From Asterias rubens (lineage: Eukaryota; Echinodermata; Asteroidea; Forcipulatida; Asteriidae), in the NCBI RefSeq assembly GCF_902459465.1, contig NC_047076.1, positions 7,448,146-7,512,145 on the forward strand: a DNA stretch of 64,000 bases, in the 5' to 3' direction. The notes under the pieces were generated by a model. The model worked only from the letters and a program-made list of their open reading frames with translations, was not told the origin of the DNA and did no database searches. The position numbers were made by a program, and so were the translations under genes. Of this stretch, positions 21,721 through 33,020 are shown one piece after another; position 1 is the first letter of the stretch; each line of letters opens with the position of its first letter.

Positions 21721-23284
21721 CGTCAATCCGTCTTGAAGTGTGGGGGGGGGGACACATAAATTTAACGGCGTGGGGTTCGGGTCCCGCTGTAGGGCCCCGG
21801 AATTCTTTTGAGCCCATAGATGCTCTCTAGTGCAATCTAGTGAATCTGAGGGGTGATGTTCCCCCCCTCTCAGATGTTGGAATTTAATGCCTATTTCAAG
21901 CTATGATGCACCTATTTTTGCTATCATGGTTGTTGTACCTAAAGAGCAACTCAATTGTAGCTTCGTTATATCAATATTGTTTCTGCATTCTAATGCTCAG
22001 ACGGCGTTTCATCCCTATCATCACCAGACCTAAGACACAAGTTTTATGGGGCAAATCTGTCAGAATGGAACAGAACATCTGTACAATATGAGCAGCAGTA
22101 TAGAACCTTTTGGGTTGACAGCATCTTCAAGTGCGGACCATGAACCAAGTTTCAGGGGGTAAACCTGTCGAAGAGTGAGCTCAAGAGTGCGAAACCTTTA
22201 TGGCATGGGTCCGGGCCCGCTTATGGGCCCAGGAAAATGTTGCATTCTAGATGCTCTGTGGTGCAATCTTAGGCCAATAAGAGGCATACAGAACGGAACA
22301 GAACATCTGTAAAAATGTGAGCAGCAGTAGAACCTTTTTGGTTGACAGTATCTTCAAGTACGGATCTATGACCAAGTTTTAGGTGGAAATACTGTCACTG
22401 ACATACAGAAACTGGAAATAATTAAAGTTAGAAGAAAATGTATACCAATATTTGTAAACAGTGAGTTAAGTTAATACACAGTTGAGTTATGATTATTCAT
22501 TAGAGTTCATTAACTGCAAAGAAAGCTTATAAATTGACTTTTATGAAAACACACAAAACTTTTTTAACTTGTCCATAATGGAATGGATGAACAGTTCATG
22601 AACTTGGTTGTGATGAACATGTCATGAACTGTTTGGTGCATGGACTGATCATGAACATTCTTAAAAGTTCATCAAGTCATTAATTCCCTTTGGCTCAGTC
22701 AGTGCACAACTACGAGATAATGAAGCTGACACGCAGAATTTCTTTGCAAAATCGTGATCAGAATAGGCGCTCCCAGACCCTTTGAGAATTCATGAGAAAA
22801 TCCGAGTGTTCATTAGCACGTCAGTAAATATTTGAACAACAACACTTAAAATGAAGGAGGGTTATCTTGAGATGTTTTTCTGAATGAAGGGTTGTCAAAT
22901 TTGTTTAACCGTATGCACATTTTAAAGAAAAACCGTCGCATGCGCAAAGTGTGTTATGAATATAACTCCTTTTTGATGAACCCTTCACGTTTGCCGTGAC
23001 CCTGACTGTTTCCCATTACGTTAGAGATTTTAATGCATATTTTTAGTATTTTGAAGAATTTTGCTGTTGTTAGGTTTTTAAATTTTTACTGTGGGAAATC
23101 CGGGAAACATATTTTTTCGGTGTCAAAAAAAGGGGCAAAATGTTACAATTTCGTAATTTTTTTTTAAGGAATTAATTATGACGTCAGGGTTACATGACAT
23201 ACGCGCGTTCTATTCCAGCAGCGCTAACGCGCTAAGGCGGGCGCTTTCTTTTGGTTCTATTGAGTATCGACGAACGGGCTACAC

Positions 23285-23345
23285 ATTCAAGGATTATTTT
23301 TAAAAAGGAAAGAAAGCCCGAATTCCATTTACTTAATATCTATTG
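23285..23345 (-). repeat. Inverted unit of the 21294-21720 array
   Basis: It reads GAAAGAAAGCCCGAATTCC, then TATTGCCGCT, the reverse complement of the array unit. It is followed by GGGCGTCAATC, which also follows the array at 21719. Confidence 0.8.
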
Positions 23346-23619
23346 CCGCTCATGGGCGTCAATCAGGGGGGGGGGGGACAGGGGGACATGTCCACCCCCC
23401 ACCTTTTAGAGGGTGGGGGACACAATATCAAAATGTCCTCCCACCTTTTTGACCACCTTTATCATGAAGCCCAAGTTTTGCACTGTGTAAGACGAAACCC
23501 TGTGTCCCTATATGGGCATTAATCCTGTGGGCAAAGGATGACACAAAATCCCCTCTCTAAATTGTCCCTAGATTGCATCACAGAGCATCTAAAATGCAAA
23601 ATTTCCCCGGGCCCTTAAT

Positions 23620-23925
23620 TGGGCCCGCAACCCAAGCCGTAAAGGCTTCTCACACTCGTGCTCCATCGTTGACAGATTTGCACCTTCCCTTGTATCCGCG
23701 CGTTTCGCCGTGTCATGCCATGTGTTTAAAATAAATCCGTAATTCTCGTTAACGAGAATTGATTTTGTTATACTGTTTTCTAAAAAAGTTAAGCATTTCA
23801 TGGAATAATATTTCAAAAGAAGTTTTCACCATATACCTTCTGTAAACCCTGTAAGTTATTTGTAAATCTGTGAACTTTTTTGTTGTTTTCTGTACCGAAA
23901 GGGTCCAATGGCTTTAATGTTCGGG
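23620..23925. repeat. Dispersed repeat, CGAGAATTGAT family
   Basis: It shares CGTGTCATG, AACCCTGTAAGTTATTTGTA and ATCTGTGAACTTTTTT with 36765-36995 and, inverted, with 50640-50860. Confidence 0.7.
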
Positions 23926-25156
23926 GCCACAAATCTACATAGCATCTTTAATATGTTTATTCATTAGTCTTATAAGACTTGAAAAAGTCAAAGTCTACAT
24001 ACAGAGTTAGGCAATAGTTGCAATCAAAGGACAAGGACCAATTATTTAGTAATAAGAACACTTGATTGTTTGTCAGTAGAGCTGTTTACTTGTTGTATAT
24101 GCAGCAACTGCTAAATACTTTACGCGCAAAATAAGGGGGCGGGCATGCACCTGTCCCAGTGTACCAAGCCCCCCCCCCCCCCCTTATTGAAGCTCTAAGT
24201 TGTGGAGTTTATTTTTTAAGTAAAATCAAACTCCTTAGTGCCTAAAAACAGAGAAGTATATTTATGGGATTATCATTTGAGGCATTGCACGGTGAGGTAT
24301 GAGTACTAGAGAAGTAGACAGACTTTTCAAGCACTTCTAATCAAAACCTATCTTTTTAAACTTAATGTATGAAACATCAACGAGCTCAAGAAAACTTCAC
24401 TGAAGTTCACCTCCCACAAATCAACATGGCCATGCTATAGAAAGACGAAAAAATGAAGTTTGCAAAATTGCGTGTACAGCTATTTTCATTTTTAAACTCC
24501 ACCTCCATCTTTATGGTGGCTCTGAAGGGACGTGTATGGGTTCATAAATAAGGAGTGCGTTTTGGCGACCCCAACCAGAGCCCAACCAACTCAACAGTTA
24601 ACTAAGGTTTTAAAACATAAGTTTCCAGGTTAAAAATACAATATTTGAAAATAAGCCCGACCCGAGAGGGCGCTGTTCGTGACTTCAATCGAGAGGCACG
24701 ATGAATCGCATGCAGTGCCAACACAAGATAGTGACCCTTGGCGCAAGCTAAAAACATAGTTGAAACAATACCTGATTTTTTTCACGTTAGGGAAATGCTC
24801 CTTTGGGTTCGTTACGTCTTTCACAAGGTAATTTCTTCGACTTCCCCACTAGCTGGAAGCATTGTTGGGATCATGGCGTCATGTTTTAGAAAAGAACTTT
24901 TCTCTTCATGTCAAAATGTGTAGTGTATTCCGGATTCTCGAAGCACGACGGCTCAACTGGACATGACAGCGCTGGAAAAGACTTGCAAACTGACCCCATC
25001 TTTAGTTGTTTTGCTGCATCCAGCAGCAATACACCTCGTCGACATTGCCGGGAAAATGCACGAAGAAAAACCTTTTTCGAAACGTCAAACTCACGACTAG
25101 GACTTGAATTAGCCCTGGTGGTCATTGTTTTACAGCGACGTCCTGGATATCAGGGT

Positions 25157-25741
25157 ACATTTCTGTTCTGGGGCGGAAATTTTTTAAAGCTTCATAACTC
25201 AAATCTTACCTGCAAGAAACCACTTACTTCAACAGATTCATATTCCATGGCAGCATATGCTTTTCTGTGGTGGGTTTTGATCGTCGTATTTCTTCACAAA
25301 TCCGTCATTTTCATGAAATAATGCAGCTCACAACGTTAAGGAATTCCCATTTTTGTTCGTACTCTGTCTGCCGTGTGTACGCAAGACGCATCAAGACGCA
25401 CGACGCGCAAATCTTGCGTTGCGTGTGCGTGTTAACGCTGTGAAGTCAAGATACGGTGACCAATAATTCATGCGTCTTGCATCTTGCGTCTTGCACGCGA
25501 ATGTGTACGCGTACGCACGGCTGCTGACAACACTGTGAGAAAACGATCAAAACGGAATTTTTTTAACGTTGGGAGCTGCATTATTTCACTAAAATGACGG
25601 ACTTGTGAAGAATGTATGACGACCAAAACCCACCGCAGAAAAATGTATGCCGCCATAGAATGTGAATCTGCTGAAATTAGTTGCTTGTTGCAGGTAAGAT
25701 TTGAGTTATGAAGCTTTGAACATTTTCCGCCCCAGAAACGG
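25157..25741. repeat. Inverted repeat, ~190-bp arms
   Basis: Left arm 25157-25350 and right arm 25548-25741 are diverged reverse complements (CATAACTCAAATCTTACCTG against CAGGTAAGATTTGAGTTATG). The centre is rich in ACGC and GCGTCTTGC repeats. The 137-aa and 62-aa frames overlapping the arms are likely not genes. Confidence 0.85.
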
Positions 25742-25879
25742 GCCTCAATAGTTAGGACTCTGTTTCTGTGTATACAGAGAAAGAGTCCTATGTAGGGCTA
25801 ATTATAGGGCTATAGACTCGAATGTGCTTGCACGTACGTGTGTGTCGATGTTCGATCGAGGCAAAGTCTGCCTCGATTG

Positions 25880-27000
25880 ACGTCACAAAAGGGGTAGGCG
25901 GAGTCACCCCCACACAACTTTGTTTTATTTTTTTACATATAAATCGTTAAACACAATTACTAAAAAAATTATTTTATTGTTCAGAAACATTACTCTAATG
26001 TTTGAAGAAAACAAAAATTATATTTCCAGGTGACTTTATTGAGCTAAGGACTAAAGTTTAAGAGTCAATCAATAATTTCCCCTTGAATATTTTCGTGTAT
26101 TTTTGAATACATTTTTTTCACTCTATGCTAATCGGAATTTATTTAGTGGGGCGGGATATCCCGATCTGATCTCTGGTCTCTGGGTCCATGACACCCAGGC
26201 GTATTATTTTCGCTGGCCCATGTGTCCTTTGTTGATTACAAAACAATAATGTAGGATTGTAGACAATTTGAAATTCTAATAACGTTGGCCTAACGACTCT
26301 TCGGCCTCTAGTGTATCTGGGCTGACTTGGTGACCCTTCAAAATTACAAAAACTGTAAGATTTTCCATGGAAGTGTCCCGTTTTTGCTGCAAAATTTATA
26401 TTGAAATGGCATTGCCCTCTCAAAAAGATGTTGTTTTTTGTGTGTGTTTTTTGGTTATTTCTCCTCATTTTTGTATCCCTTGTGTGTGTAAAAGATTCAT
26501 CGAATTCTGTAGTCGAGGAACTACGCCAAATGATTGTTTGTGTAGTTTTTATTCATCCAAGTCATATCGGGACATTTCTCTCTGAAGATTTGGGACTGGT
26601 GAATTTGATTGAGCATTCCGATTGAAACTAAACACTCTGTATTTGTAACTCAAAATTATTTTTAGCACAACTTCGGCTACTTAGTAACGAGCACCGGAAA
26701 GCTGTTGATAATTTAAAACATTCTGAGAAACGGCTCTCTCTTGCAGTAGCTTTTGAGAAAGAGGTGATTTCTCATCATACTAAAAAAAACTTCAACCAGC
26801 TGAAGCTTTTTATTAATATGCATCTATTACATTATTCTTTTGCAAATTCGATGACTAATCCCAGACGTGTTTTGTAGATTTGGCCATTCTGATCATCTCC
26901 TTTTCTTACCAGCTCCAAATTCCGGACGAGAAAAATAAGGAAATGAATAAAGACCACTTTCAAAGAATTTGACGGATGAAGAAAAGAAAAAAAACAAAAA
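25880..27000. other. Region upstream of tRNA-Asn, no gene seen
   Basis: It contains a partial GGACACTATTGG-type interior near 26620-26800. No conserved coding exon was found. Confidence 0.4.
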
Positions 27001-27002
27001 TG

Positions 27003-27008
27003 AAAAAA
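27003..27008 (-). terminator. RNA polymerase III oligo-T stop of tRNA-Asn
   Basis: Six consecutive T residues on the minus strand begin 7 bases after the tRNA 3' end, the usual polymerase III termination signal. Confidence 0.8.
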
Positions 27009-27014
27009 CATGGC

Positions 27015-27088
<74 letters not shown>
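27015..27088 (-). tRNA. tRNA-Asn (GTT)
   Basis: The 74-base minus-strand sequence starts GTCTCCGTGGCGCAATCGGT. Its acceptor stem pairs GTCTCCG with CGGGGAC (one T-G wobble). The D arm is normal, the anticodon loop is CTGTTAA with anticodon GTT (plus-strand AAC at 27052-27054), and the T loop TTCAAGC gives a consensus B box. Apart from a few bases it equals vertebrate cytosolic tRNA-Asn(GTT). There is no intron and no encoded CCA. A six-T stop lies just downstream. It looks intact, unlike the tRNA-derived SINEs elsewhere in the window. Confidence 0.97.
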
Positions 27089-27511
27089 AGGATACTCACA
27101 ATCAGGAATCATAAAATATATACAAAATGTTTTAATAGTTGCTTATAACTGTTCATTTTCAAAATAATTTACAGTTTATAATTTTGCGGTAAACAACTCC
27201 AAATCAAAAGCTTTTGATTTTGGTATTTACTTAGAGTATATTTGTTTCCCCTAACTGGATTTAAGACAGTTAAATCGTCCACAAATCGTCTGCAGTTTCA
27301 CAACGAGCAACAATATCACTGGTACGCTGAAAATATGCTGCATTAGCAATAGTATTAAGAGCACCAGTGAAATCACGCTGCTTCCAATGGTGTGTAGTGT
27401 GTGATAACGCGTCCCCTATGCTTTATGCACATGGCTCAGTGCTTTTTGTGGTAATAACGTTTGTTGCATGATGCACTATACAATGTACCATGCTAAAACG
27501 TGTAATGTACA

Positions 27512-28021
27512 ATGTACAATGGAGATTTTTCGAAACTACCGATGTCTCTCGCGTCTTTACTACGTGGAATAATTCCTTCTCTACAAAACCCTATGGCTCC
27601 GGGGAACATGAAATCTGAATTTGTAGGACTCCAGCGAAACAAGATCATCAGTAAAGGTGCCTTGTCACGGAAGGCTCTGGCCAGGATCGGAGAAAACGTC
27701 AACGAATTGGCCTCATCCGTTAACATGGCGATGGAAGACCTTGGAGCACCGGGTAACGGCACCGTGGACTCCAGCCCAAAAGCCCCGCTAGTCTCGGGCG
27801 ACGCTGAGCAACACAAACCCGGTGCGGTCACAAAGAACCCCGGACTAACTGTTGAACAAGACCCCGAGTTATTGGGCGACTGCAAACAAGTCGTAGAAAC
27901 TCATGAGGTACAGCATTTGAAAGCATTGTCCATGCTTCATTTGGACGTCATTGAACAACAACAACAACAAATTCAGAGGCTTGAACGAGAACTGCAAAAG
28001 GGCCGGGCACAAAACGACACG
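27512..28021 (+). CDS. MSL1: MSL1 coding exon 1
   Basis: The exon has 170 codons ending in phase 0 at ACG|GTAGGT. The first ATG (27512) has A at -3. Later in-frame ATGs at 27542 and 27593 are possible alternatives. It encodes a poorly conserved N-terminus, then the start of the coiled coil (SMLHLDVIEQQ and a run of five glutamines). Confidence 0.92.
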
Positions 28022-31000
28022 GTAGGTTCGTTGTTCGGCCATGGCGCCGTTTGAGTCCGTCGCCCTGTTTTGTTTTGTCAAACGCGTACAAACACAACAA
28101 GGCTACCATGGTTGAAGTTGAAGCCTCCCTACGTAACCGGTCCGTCGTGTGGTCGTTTTATAACGAATCCTAAATCACTTTTGCATGCATTTTGAATGGG
28201 CCGTAAACTGCGCTGCTTTTTACATTTTTGTTGTTGTTGCAAATGGCATTATTTTCTAATTCAAATGAAAACTAACTCCTGAATTTAATACTAACAAAAC
28301 TTATTGCAAACAGTAGCAGAGATATTTTTCATTTTTATAATTTGCTACTTTTTATAAAATTTGCTACTTTGACTTTTTAATTTTAGGGGAATCTGGCTGA
28401 TTTATTTCTCCATATCTCATTGCATCCAAATAAAAACAATAACAATGATGCAATTAATTATAAAATGCATAGCCTAATTTGAATTTTTAGAATTTGAATT
28501 AGTTGATTTGAAATTAATGTGAAATCATATTGAAGAAATTGCATGTGCGCTGAGTGAAAGTTATGACATGGAGGAAGGAAAAACCTCCAGCGCACTCTCT
28601 TATTGCATGCTTGTGTAAAAAATGTACTTTTGTTTTTATTTTATTTTTATGTACTGTATTAGAGGTGTTAAACTAAATTTAATCTCAAAAATTGGCAAGT
28701 CTTTTGGAATGCTGAAGTTTGCTAATATGCATGATGCTGTAGCCCATACAGTTATATTTAGTTGTAAACTTCTGGTTTGACTGTATTTAGAAGACTTGAT
28801 TTATGATAAAAAGGTGCCAAAGTTGGTAACGTTGGCTGCAAGTGTGAGCTAGGAATTACCACCCTGTATGTTTATCCTCAAAAAATCAATGTTATGTTGA
28901 CTGTATTGCAATTGATTTTGAGTGTTGACAGTGTTGACTGGGCCTGGGGCCTAGTATTTTACAGAGTAGGAATTCCTTTAAGTTACTACTTGCAAACAAT
29001 CAGAGATAACTATTTGAGCTTATTTAGTTTGTTCATTTTTGTTTCATGGCACATCTTATCAGATATCATACAGCAGGGACATTGGTTCAAAACGGGAACC
29101 TGTTTTGTTTATCTAAAATGATTTAGTTATCACTTGTATGTGTGCTATTAGTATTGAGTTAAGTTAGTGTTCAAACAACAGTTCTTTCAAATTATTACAA
29201 TCAGCATACACACTGATTGATAGCTTGTTACCAAGGTTATAGTCAAGATTTCCAAGAAGTGTCTTGTGTATTGTACAAAATTATAAGAATTATCATCCAT
29301 ATTTAATTGTAACCATTGAAAAAAGGAGAAATCTTCACAATATCGCCCTCTGTAGTTAAACTGTGGCGGTTCTGTGACCTCCAAGCTAATGAATTATTCA
29401 TATTTGACCTACTTAACTCAGTTTGTGAATAGCGCCCTCTATAGTTTTCAGGGGCCACTAAAACTAAAAATATTGTTTCTCATCAAAGAAAGCTACAGAG
29501 GGGCAGCTTTCAACAGAGCTGTTTATGTGTTGTTGATATTGAATTGGCATGATAATTTATATTTTGTACTCTTATGAAAACTTAAGAGGGGGAAACAAAG
29601 TTCAATATTTGATTTTTTTCAACAGTTGTTTGACTTTCTTTTTTTTTCAGTTAAAAGCTCGATTGGAGAGGATACAAAGGCGGACGGTCTTAGCGCAGAA
29701 ACATCAAGATCCAATAGTTAATAATGTTCACGTATCGCCACCAGTATCATCCACAGATTCCAATAACACATGCAAGAGGTGGGTTTCAGTAAAAAATAAT
29801 TCCCTTGTTTTTTTTATAACTTAGACTGGAGTAAGTAGCAGGAAACAAACACATTGCTTTAAAGTTTGCAATTTTTCCAACAGAAAGTTTCCTTCATCTA
29901 TCTCTCCCATACAACAGTGTAAAATATTTTAAAGTTAAGTTTGCATAGCTTTGCATGTTTAAAAAAAAATTCTTCAAAAGACATGTTACGTTAGTCAGAA
30001 AGTCTGTGAACCAACAGACAAACTTTGCATAGAATTTTGCTTTTTTTTACAGAATTTATTACCAAGACAAATTAAAGGGGCATTTTCTCTTTGGTAAAGG
30101 GCATCCTAAGAGGAAATAGTTAATTTTTACTTAAGCATTTAAAGAGCACCAAGGCAATGACCAGGGGGCATGCAGGCAACCGCCTTTGTTGCCTCTGTGA
30201 GGTATTAGACATGAAACACACCACTTTTATTCAGTGATCCAATTATCCAACGCTTGACCAATAGGAAACAAGTTATCGAACACACCACCCCGGTTAAACG
30301 GCACCATACCGAGAGAGAATCCACACCCACCAAATCCCCAGCCCCAGCCCCGTCCCCAGTCAGTACGCCTACCAGCGCCCGCCGCAGGGGACCCAAACTC
30401 CAAACCAAAGACAAAACGAAGGAGGAACGCCCTCTGGAGGTGGGATCGAAGCTCAAAGATGTCAAGAAGAATGGCGAGATGGCGGAGAAGGAGAGGGGCG
30501 GAGTCAAAGGGGAGCAGTACTTAAAGACGGATGTAATCTACCCATGCCTGAGTGACCTGAGGGTGACTGACCCTGACCCAGCCCTACCTGCTGGAACAAC
30601 AGTAGTTCAAGGTGAGTGAGTCGGTAGTGTAACTCTTTAAGTTGGTTGCTACGAGCTGGCCAATAAGGCAAAATAAAAAATAAAATTAGACACGGTTGAC
30701 AAAGTAATGTGTACAAAAAAGGTAATTGTTTTAGGAAAAAATCGCACGGATGTTTGGTTGGATCCGTGCTGCACAGAATTGAAGCGAGCAGAACCATGGC
30801 ACTGAACCCTGGTTCATAATATCAGCCATACGGCTTTAAAAAGATATGGAACAATGGCACTTGTTTTAGTGTTCAATTAAAAACTTTTGATTACATTAAA
30901 TAATACATCTCTTTTCAATTTTTTTTGTAGTTCCGTCCTGGAGATTGAATCCCCTAAATATATCCACCAGTACAGACAATGTCGAGGTAAGTTATTAAAT

Positions 31001-33020
31001 ACTACCCATTTTTTATGCTAAAATGACAACTTAAAATGTGCAATACTACTAAATAGAATTTATGTGAATGAAAACATAATAGGCATCCCATTCTTCTTCC
31101 TTTTAAAGGCACTGGACACTATTTGAGTAATTAGCAATTAGTGTCCAGTGCCTTTAATGACGTATTTCCCACCTGTACCTGTACAGGATATCGAAGATGG
31201 AACTTTTGAGCGCAGGCACCAGAAGTACGAAGTGGCCGAGCAGAAGCGCAAGCGCTGGGACATCCAACGAGTACGGGAACTGAGGGAGCACGAACGGCTG
31301 GAGCAGAAGATGCTACGGCGAGAGTACGGCAACTGGGACGACATTCTGAAGACGTTCTATCCAGAGCCATCTGACGGTAAGGACCCAGCTTTCTCCAGAA
31401 GACGATCAGAGCATATGTATCGCAACGTGGAGTTGAAAAAAAACAGTTCTTTTCAGAACCAGCCCAACTCATTTAGAGATAGTCATTACATGGTGTTACC
31501 TCAATTATTTCCATATTGTATTTCCACCATGCAAAGTTTCAAATCCTACTTCAGGACTCAATTTCATACTCGCATTTATCTCTGAACTTCATGACAAATT
31601 TCCAGACAGCAATCAGAATGGATTTAGCAGACATGTGAAACTTCCTCTTTTCAGCTGCTTTCCTCTCTTTTGGTTTTGATTTTTCTCATTTTGTCTTCAC
31701 TTTCTGTGTACAAAAGTATAGGAATATTATCTTATCCTCTTGTTTGCTTGCCCGATTTGCTCATATACCTGATTTAGGAAGTAACCATAATTCAAATAAT
31801 TTACAAGAAAGAAACTGAAACAAGTATATTCTCTGGGGTTTTTCCCCTTTCTAAAACTAAATCTTCTTTGTCTTCTCTCCAATTGAGTTCTTGGCTATAT
31901 TGCAGTGATTAAGTTTGGTTTTCTGAGAGTCCTTGGCTTCACATCCAGAATCAATAAATGAAACTGAAATAGATACATCAATAAAAACAATAATAATGAC
32001 AAATTTTTATGCAGCGCATTTCCACAATAATCTTATCAATGCCCTTTACATTAGTGCCCTGGTCATAGGGCCGATAAACATCCCTTTAATCTTTCTCAGC
32101 TCCCTGAGGAGTATACAGCCCGAGCTGCCGTGGCACCCTGATGGCTTTTTCATACACAATATCAACCTGTACCCTTGCAGGTACCCATTTATACCCCTGG
32201 GTGGAGAGAAGCAATTATACCTTGCTCAAGGACACAAATGTTATGACCGGGATTCAAACCCTCACTCTGGTGACTTAAATTTAACGCTCTTAACTACTCG
32301 GCCATGACACGCTACAATGCATTCCAACCATTTAGGGATTGGATTTGGGAATAAACCCCTTTAAACCGTCCCTGATCGTTTCTCCTTTCTATATTTCATT
32401 CACAGCTTGTCAGCTCCAGGTCTCTGACACTGTACCCCTTGTGGCATTTGGCGTTCAAGTGCCTGTTGCTAAAGACTGGTAAGTGTTTTTTATTATTTCA
32501 CTTTAAGTTGTGCATTTTACATTGTTTCACCTTGAGGTTAGAGAATTGTAATTTTCTTTCTAGAATCATGAGGACTCTATCTATTGGAAAATGAGTACAT
32601 CACTTAGCTGGTTTGGTTGGCATGGTTGGCTAGGTCACCTCTCACCACTGTTGCCCTAGTTTGATTCTTGTCTAGGGCCATATTTGAGTGGATTTGTGTG
32701 TTGGTTTACTCCTGTGCCGCAGGGGTTTTTCTTTTGGCCTCAAACACTTTTGATATCTGGCTGTGCTTTGTGGTAATTAAATGGGTCAGTGTTGCTGGCT
32801 GATAGATTTGAAAATGTTTGTAATTTAAAGGGTCTGTTCTTAAAGGGTCTGGTTGTGTACAAAAAGTACCCAAACCTTTTAAACAGTTTTAACATTTACT
32901 TTAATTTTTTATTTTCTATTTGTTTGTTGCAGTGAATTTGAGCTTCCATGGTATGACGTCAGCGAAAGAGACAAAGAAGAAACAAGGAGGCAGACCAGGA
33001 GTAGGACCAATCGTAAATAA
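27512..33020 (+). CDS. MSL1: MSL1, scaffold of the MSL histone acetyltransferase complex (complete, seven coding exons)
   Basis: MSL1 is the nuclear scaffold that holds MSL2, MSL3 and the acetyltransferase MOF/KAT8, which acetylates histone H4 lysine 16. Exons are 27512-28021, 29651-29778, 30235-30611, 30931-30986, 31187-31376, 32406-32478 and 32933-33020. All junctions are GT/AG, phases agree, and the product is 473 residues. A coiled coil at about residues 136-186 contains LDVIEQQQQQIQRLERE, close to human LDLIEQQQQQLQ; this is the MSL2-binding region. A basic, Ser/Pro-rich linker follows. The C-terminal PEHE domain (about 339-452) starts VPSWR, then has KRKRWDIQRVRE, FYPEPSD, VPLVAFG and FELPWYD. 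This domain binds MOF and MSL3. The start could instead be Met11 (27542) or Met28 (27593). The protein is shorter than human MSL1 mainly because the low-complexity N-terminus is short. Confidence 0.96.
28022..29650 (+). other. MSL1 intron 1
   Basis: This 1.6 kb AT-rich intron has a GTAGGT donor and a T-rich CAG acceptor. No repeat or nested gene was recognised. Confidence 0.7.
29651..29778 (+). CDS. MSL1: MSL1 coding exon 2
   Basis: The acceptor has a long T tract ending in CAG, and the donor is GTGGGT. The exon encodes LKARLERIQRRTVLAQKH, which completes the coiled coil (human LLARIERMERRMQLVKKD), then a Ser/Thr/Pro-rich linker. It is 128 bases and ends in phase 2. Confidence 0.93.
30140..30212. 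repeat. Fragment of the GCCTGATACTTCACG repeat
   Basis: GCACCAAGGCAATGACCAGG and ACCGCCTTTGTTGCCTCTGT match, inverted, the repeat at 17532-17704. It ends about 20 bp before the MSL1 exon 3 acceptor. Confidence 0.7.
30235..30611 (+). CDS. MSL1: MSL1 coding exon 3
   Basis: The acceptor is TTTTATTCAG and the donor GTGAGT. The exon encodes a basic, disordered linker with a Pro/Ala stretch (PTKSPAPAPSPVSTPTSARR) and ends with YPCLSDLRV and a short linker leading into the PEHE domain. Human MSL1 has a similar DLPYLSTTEMY segment at this place. The acceptor is immediately preceded by a dispersed repeat at about 30140-30212. Confidence 0.9.
30931..30986 (+). CDS. MSL1: MSL1 coding exon 4
   Basis: This short exon has acceptor TTTTTTTGTAG and donor GTAAGT. 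It encodes VPSWRLNPLNISTSTDNVE, the VPSWR motif that opens the PEHE region in human MSL1. Confidence 0.95.
31103..31157. repeat. 55-bp mini-MITE in MSL1 intron 4
   Basis: Perfect 19-bp arms TTAAAGGCACTGGACACTA / TAGTGTCCAGTGCCTTTAA are separated by 17 bp. It looks like an internally deleted GGACACTATTGG-type element, 29 bp upstream of exon 5. Confidence 0.9.
31187..31376 (+). CDS. MSL1: MSL1 coding exon 5 (core of PEHE domain)
   Basis: The acceptor is CTGTACAG and the donor GTAAGG. The exon encodes FERRHQKYEVAEQKRKRWDI, then QRVRELREHERLEQKM and FYPEPSD. Human MSL1 has FSKRHAKLELDEKRRKRWDI and FFPEPDD at the same places. This is the part that contacts MOF/KAT8. Confidence 0.97.
32040..32310 (-). 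repeat. tRNA-derived SINE, family S2, in MSL1 intron 5
   Basis: The minus strand has GTGTCATGGCCGAGTAGTTA (A box), GTTTGAATCCCGGTC (B box) and CTCTCCACCCAGGGGTAT. The 124-aa frame on the plus strand is repeat sequence. Confidence 0.75.
32406..32478 (+). CDS. MSL1: MSL1 coding exon 6
   Basis: The acceptor is TTCACAG and the donor GTAAGT. The exon encodes CQLQVSDTVPLVAFGVQVPV, matching the human stretch ending in PFLPVVAFGRPLP. Confidence 0.95.
32615..32820 (+). repeat. tRNA-derived SINE, family S4, in MSL1 intron 6
   Basis: It contains GGTTGGCTAGGTCACCTCTC, CTAGTTTGATTCTTGTCTAG, CAAACACTTTTGAT and GGCTGTGCTTTGTGG. The same body is present inverted at 48510-48830. Confidence 0.75.
32933..33020 (+). 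CDS. MSL1: MSL1 coding exon 7 with stop codon
   Basis: The acceptor is TTTGTTGCAG. The exon encodes EFELPWYDVSERDKEETRRQ, ends SRTNRK, and has TAA at 33018-33020. Human MSL1 ends in the same style (NFELPWLD, then a basic tail ending RTCRK). Confidence 0.95.

Noticed and set aside
24908-25321. 137-codon plus-strand frame
   Set aside because: Its second half lies in the arm of an inverted repeat and it shows no recognisable family.
27493-27885. 130-codon minus-strand frame opposite MSL1 exon 1
   Set aside because: Antisense shadow of the MSL1 coding sequence.
31131-31472. 113-codon minus-strand frame opposite MSL1 exon 5
   Set aside because: Antisense shadow of the conserved PEHE exon.
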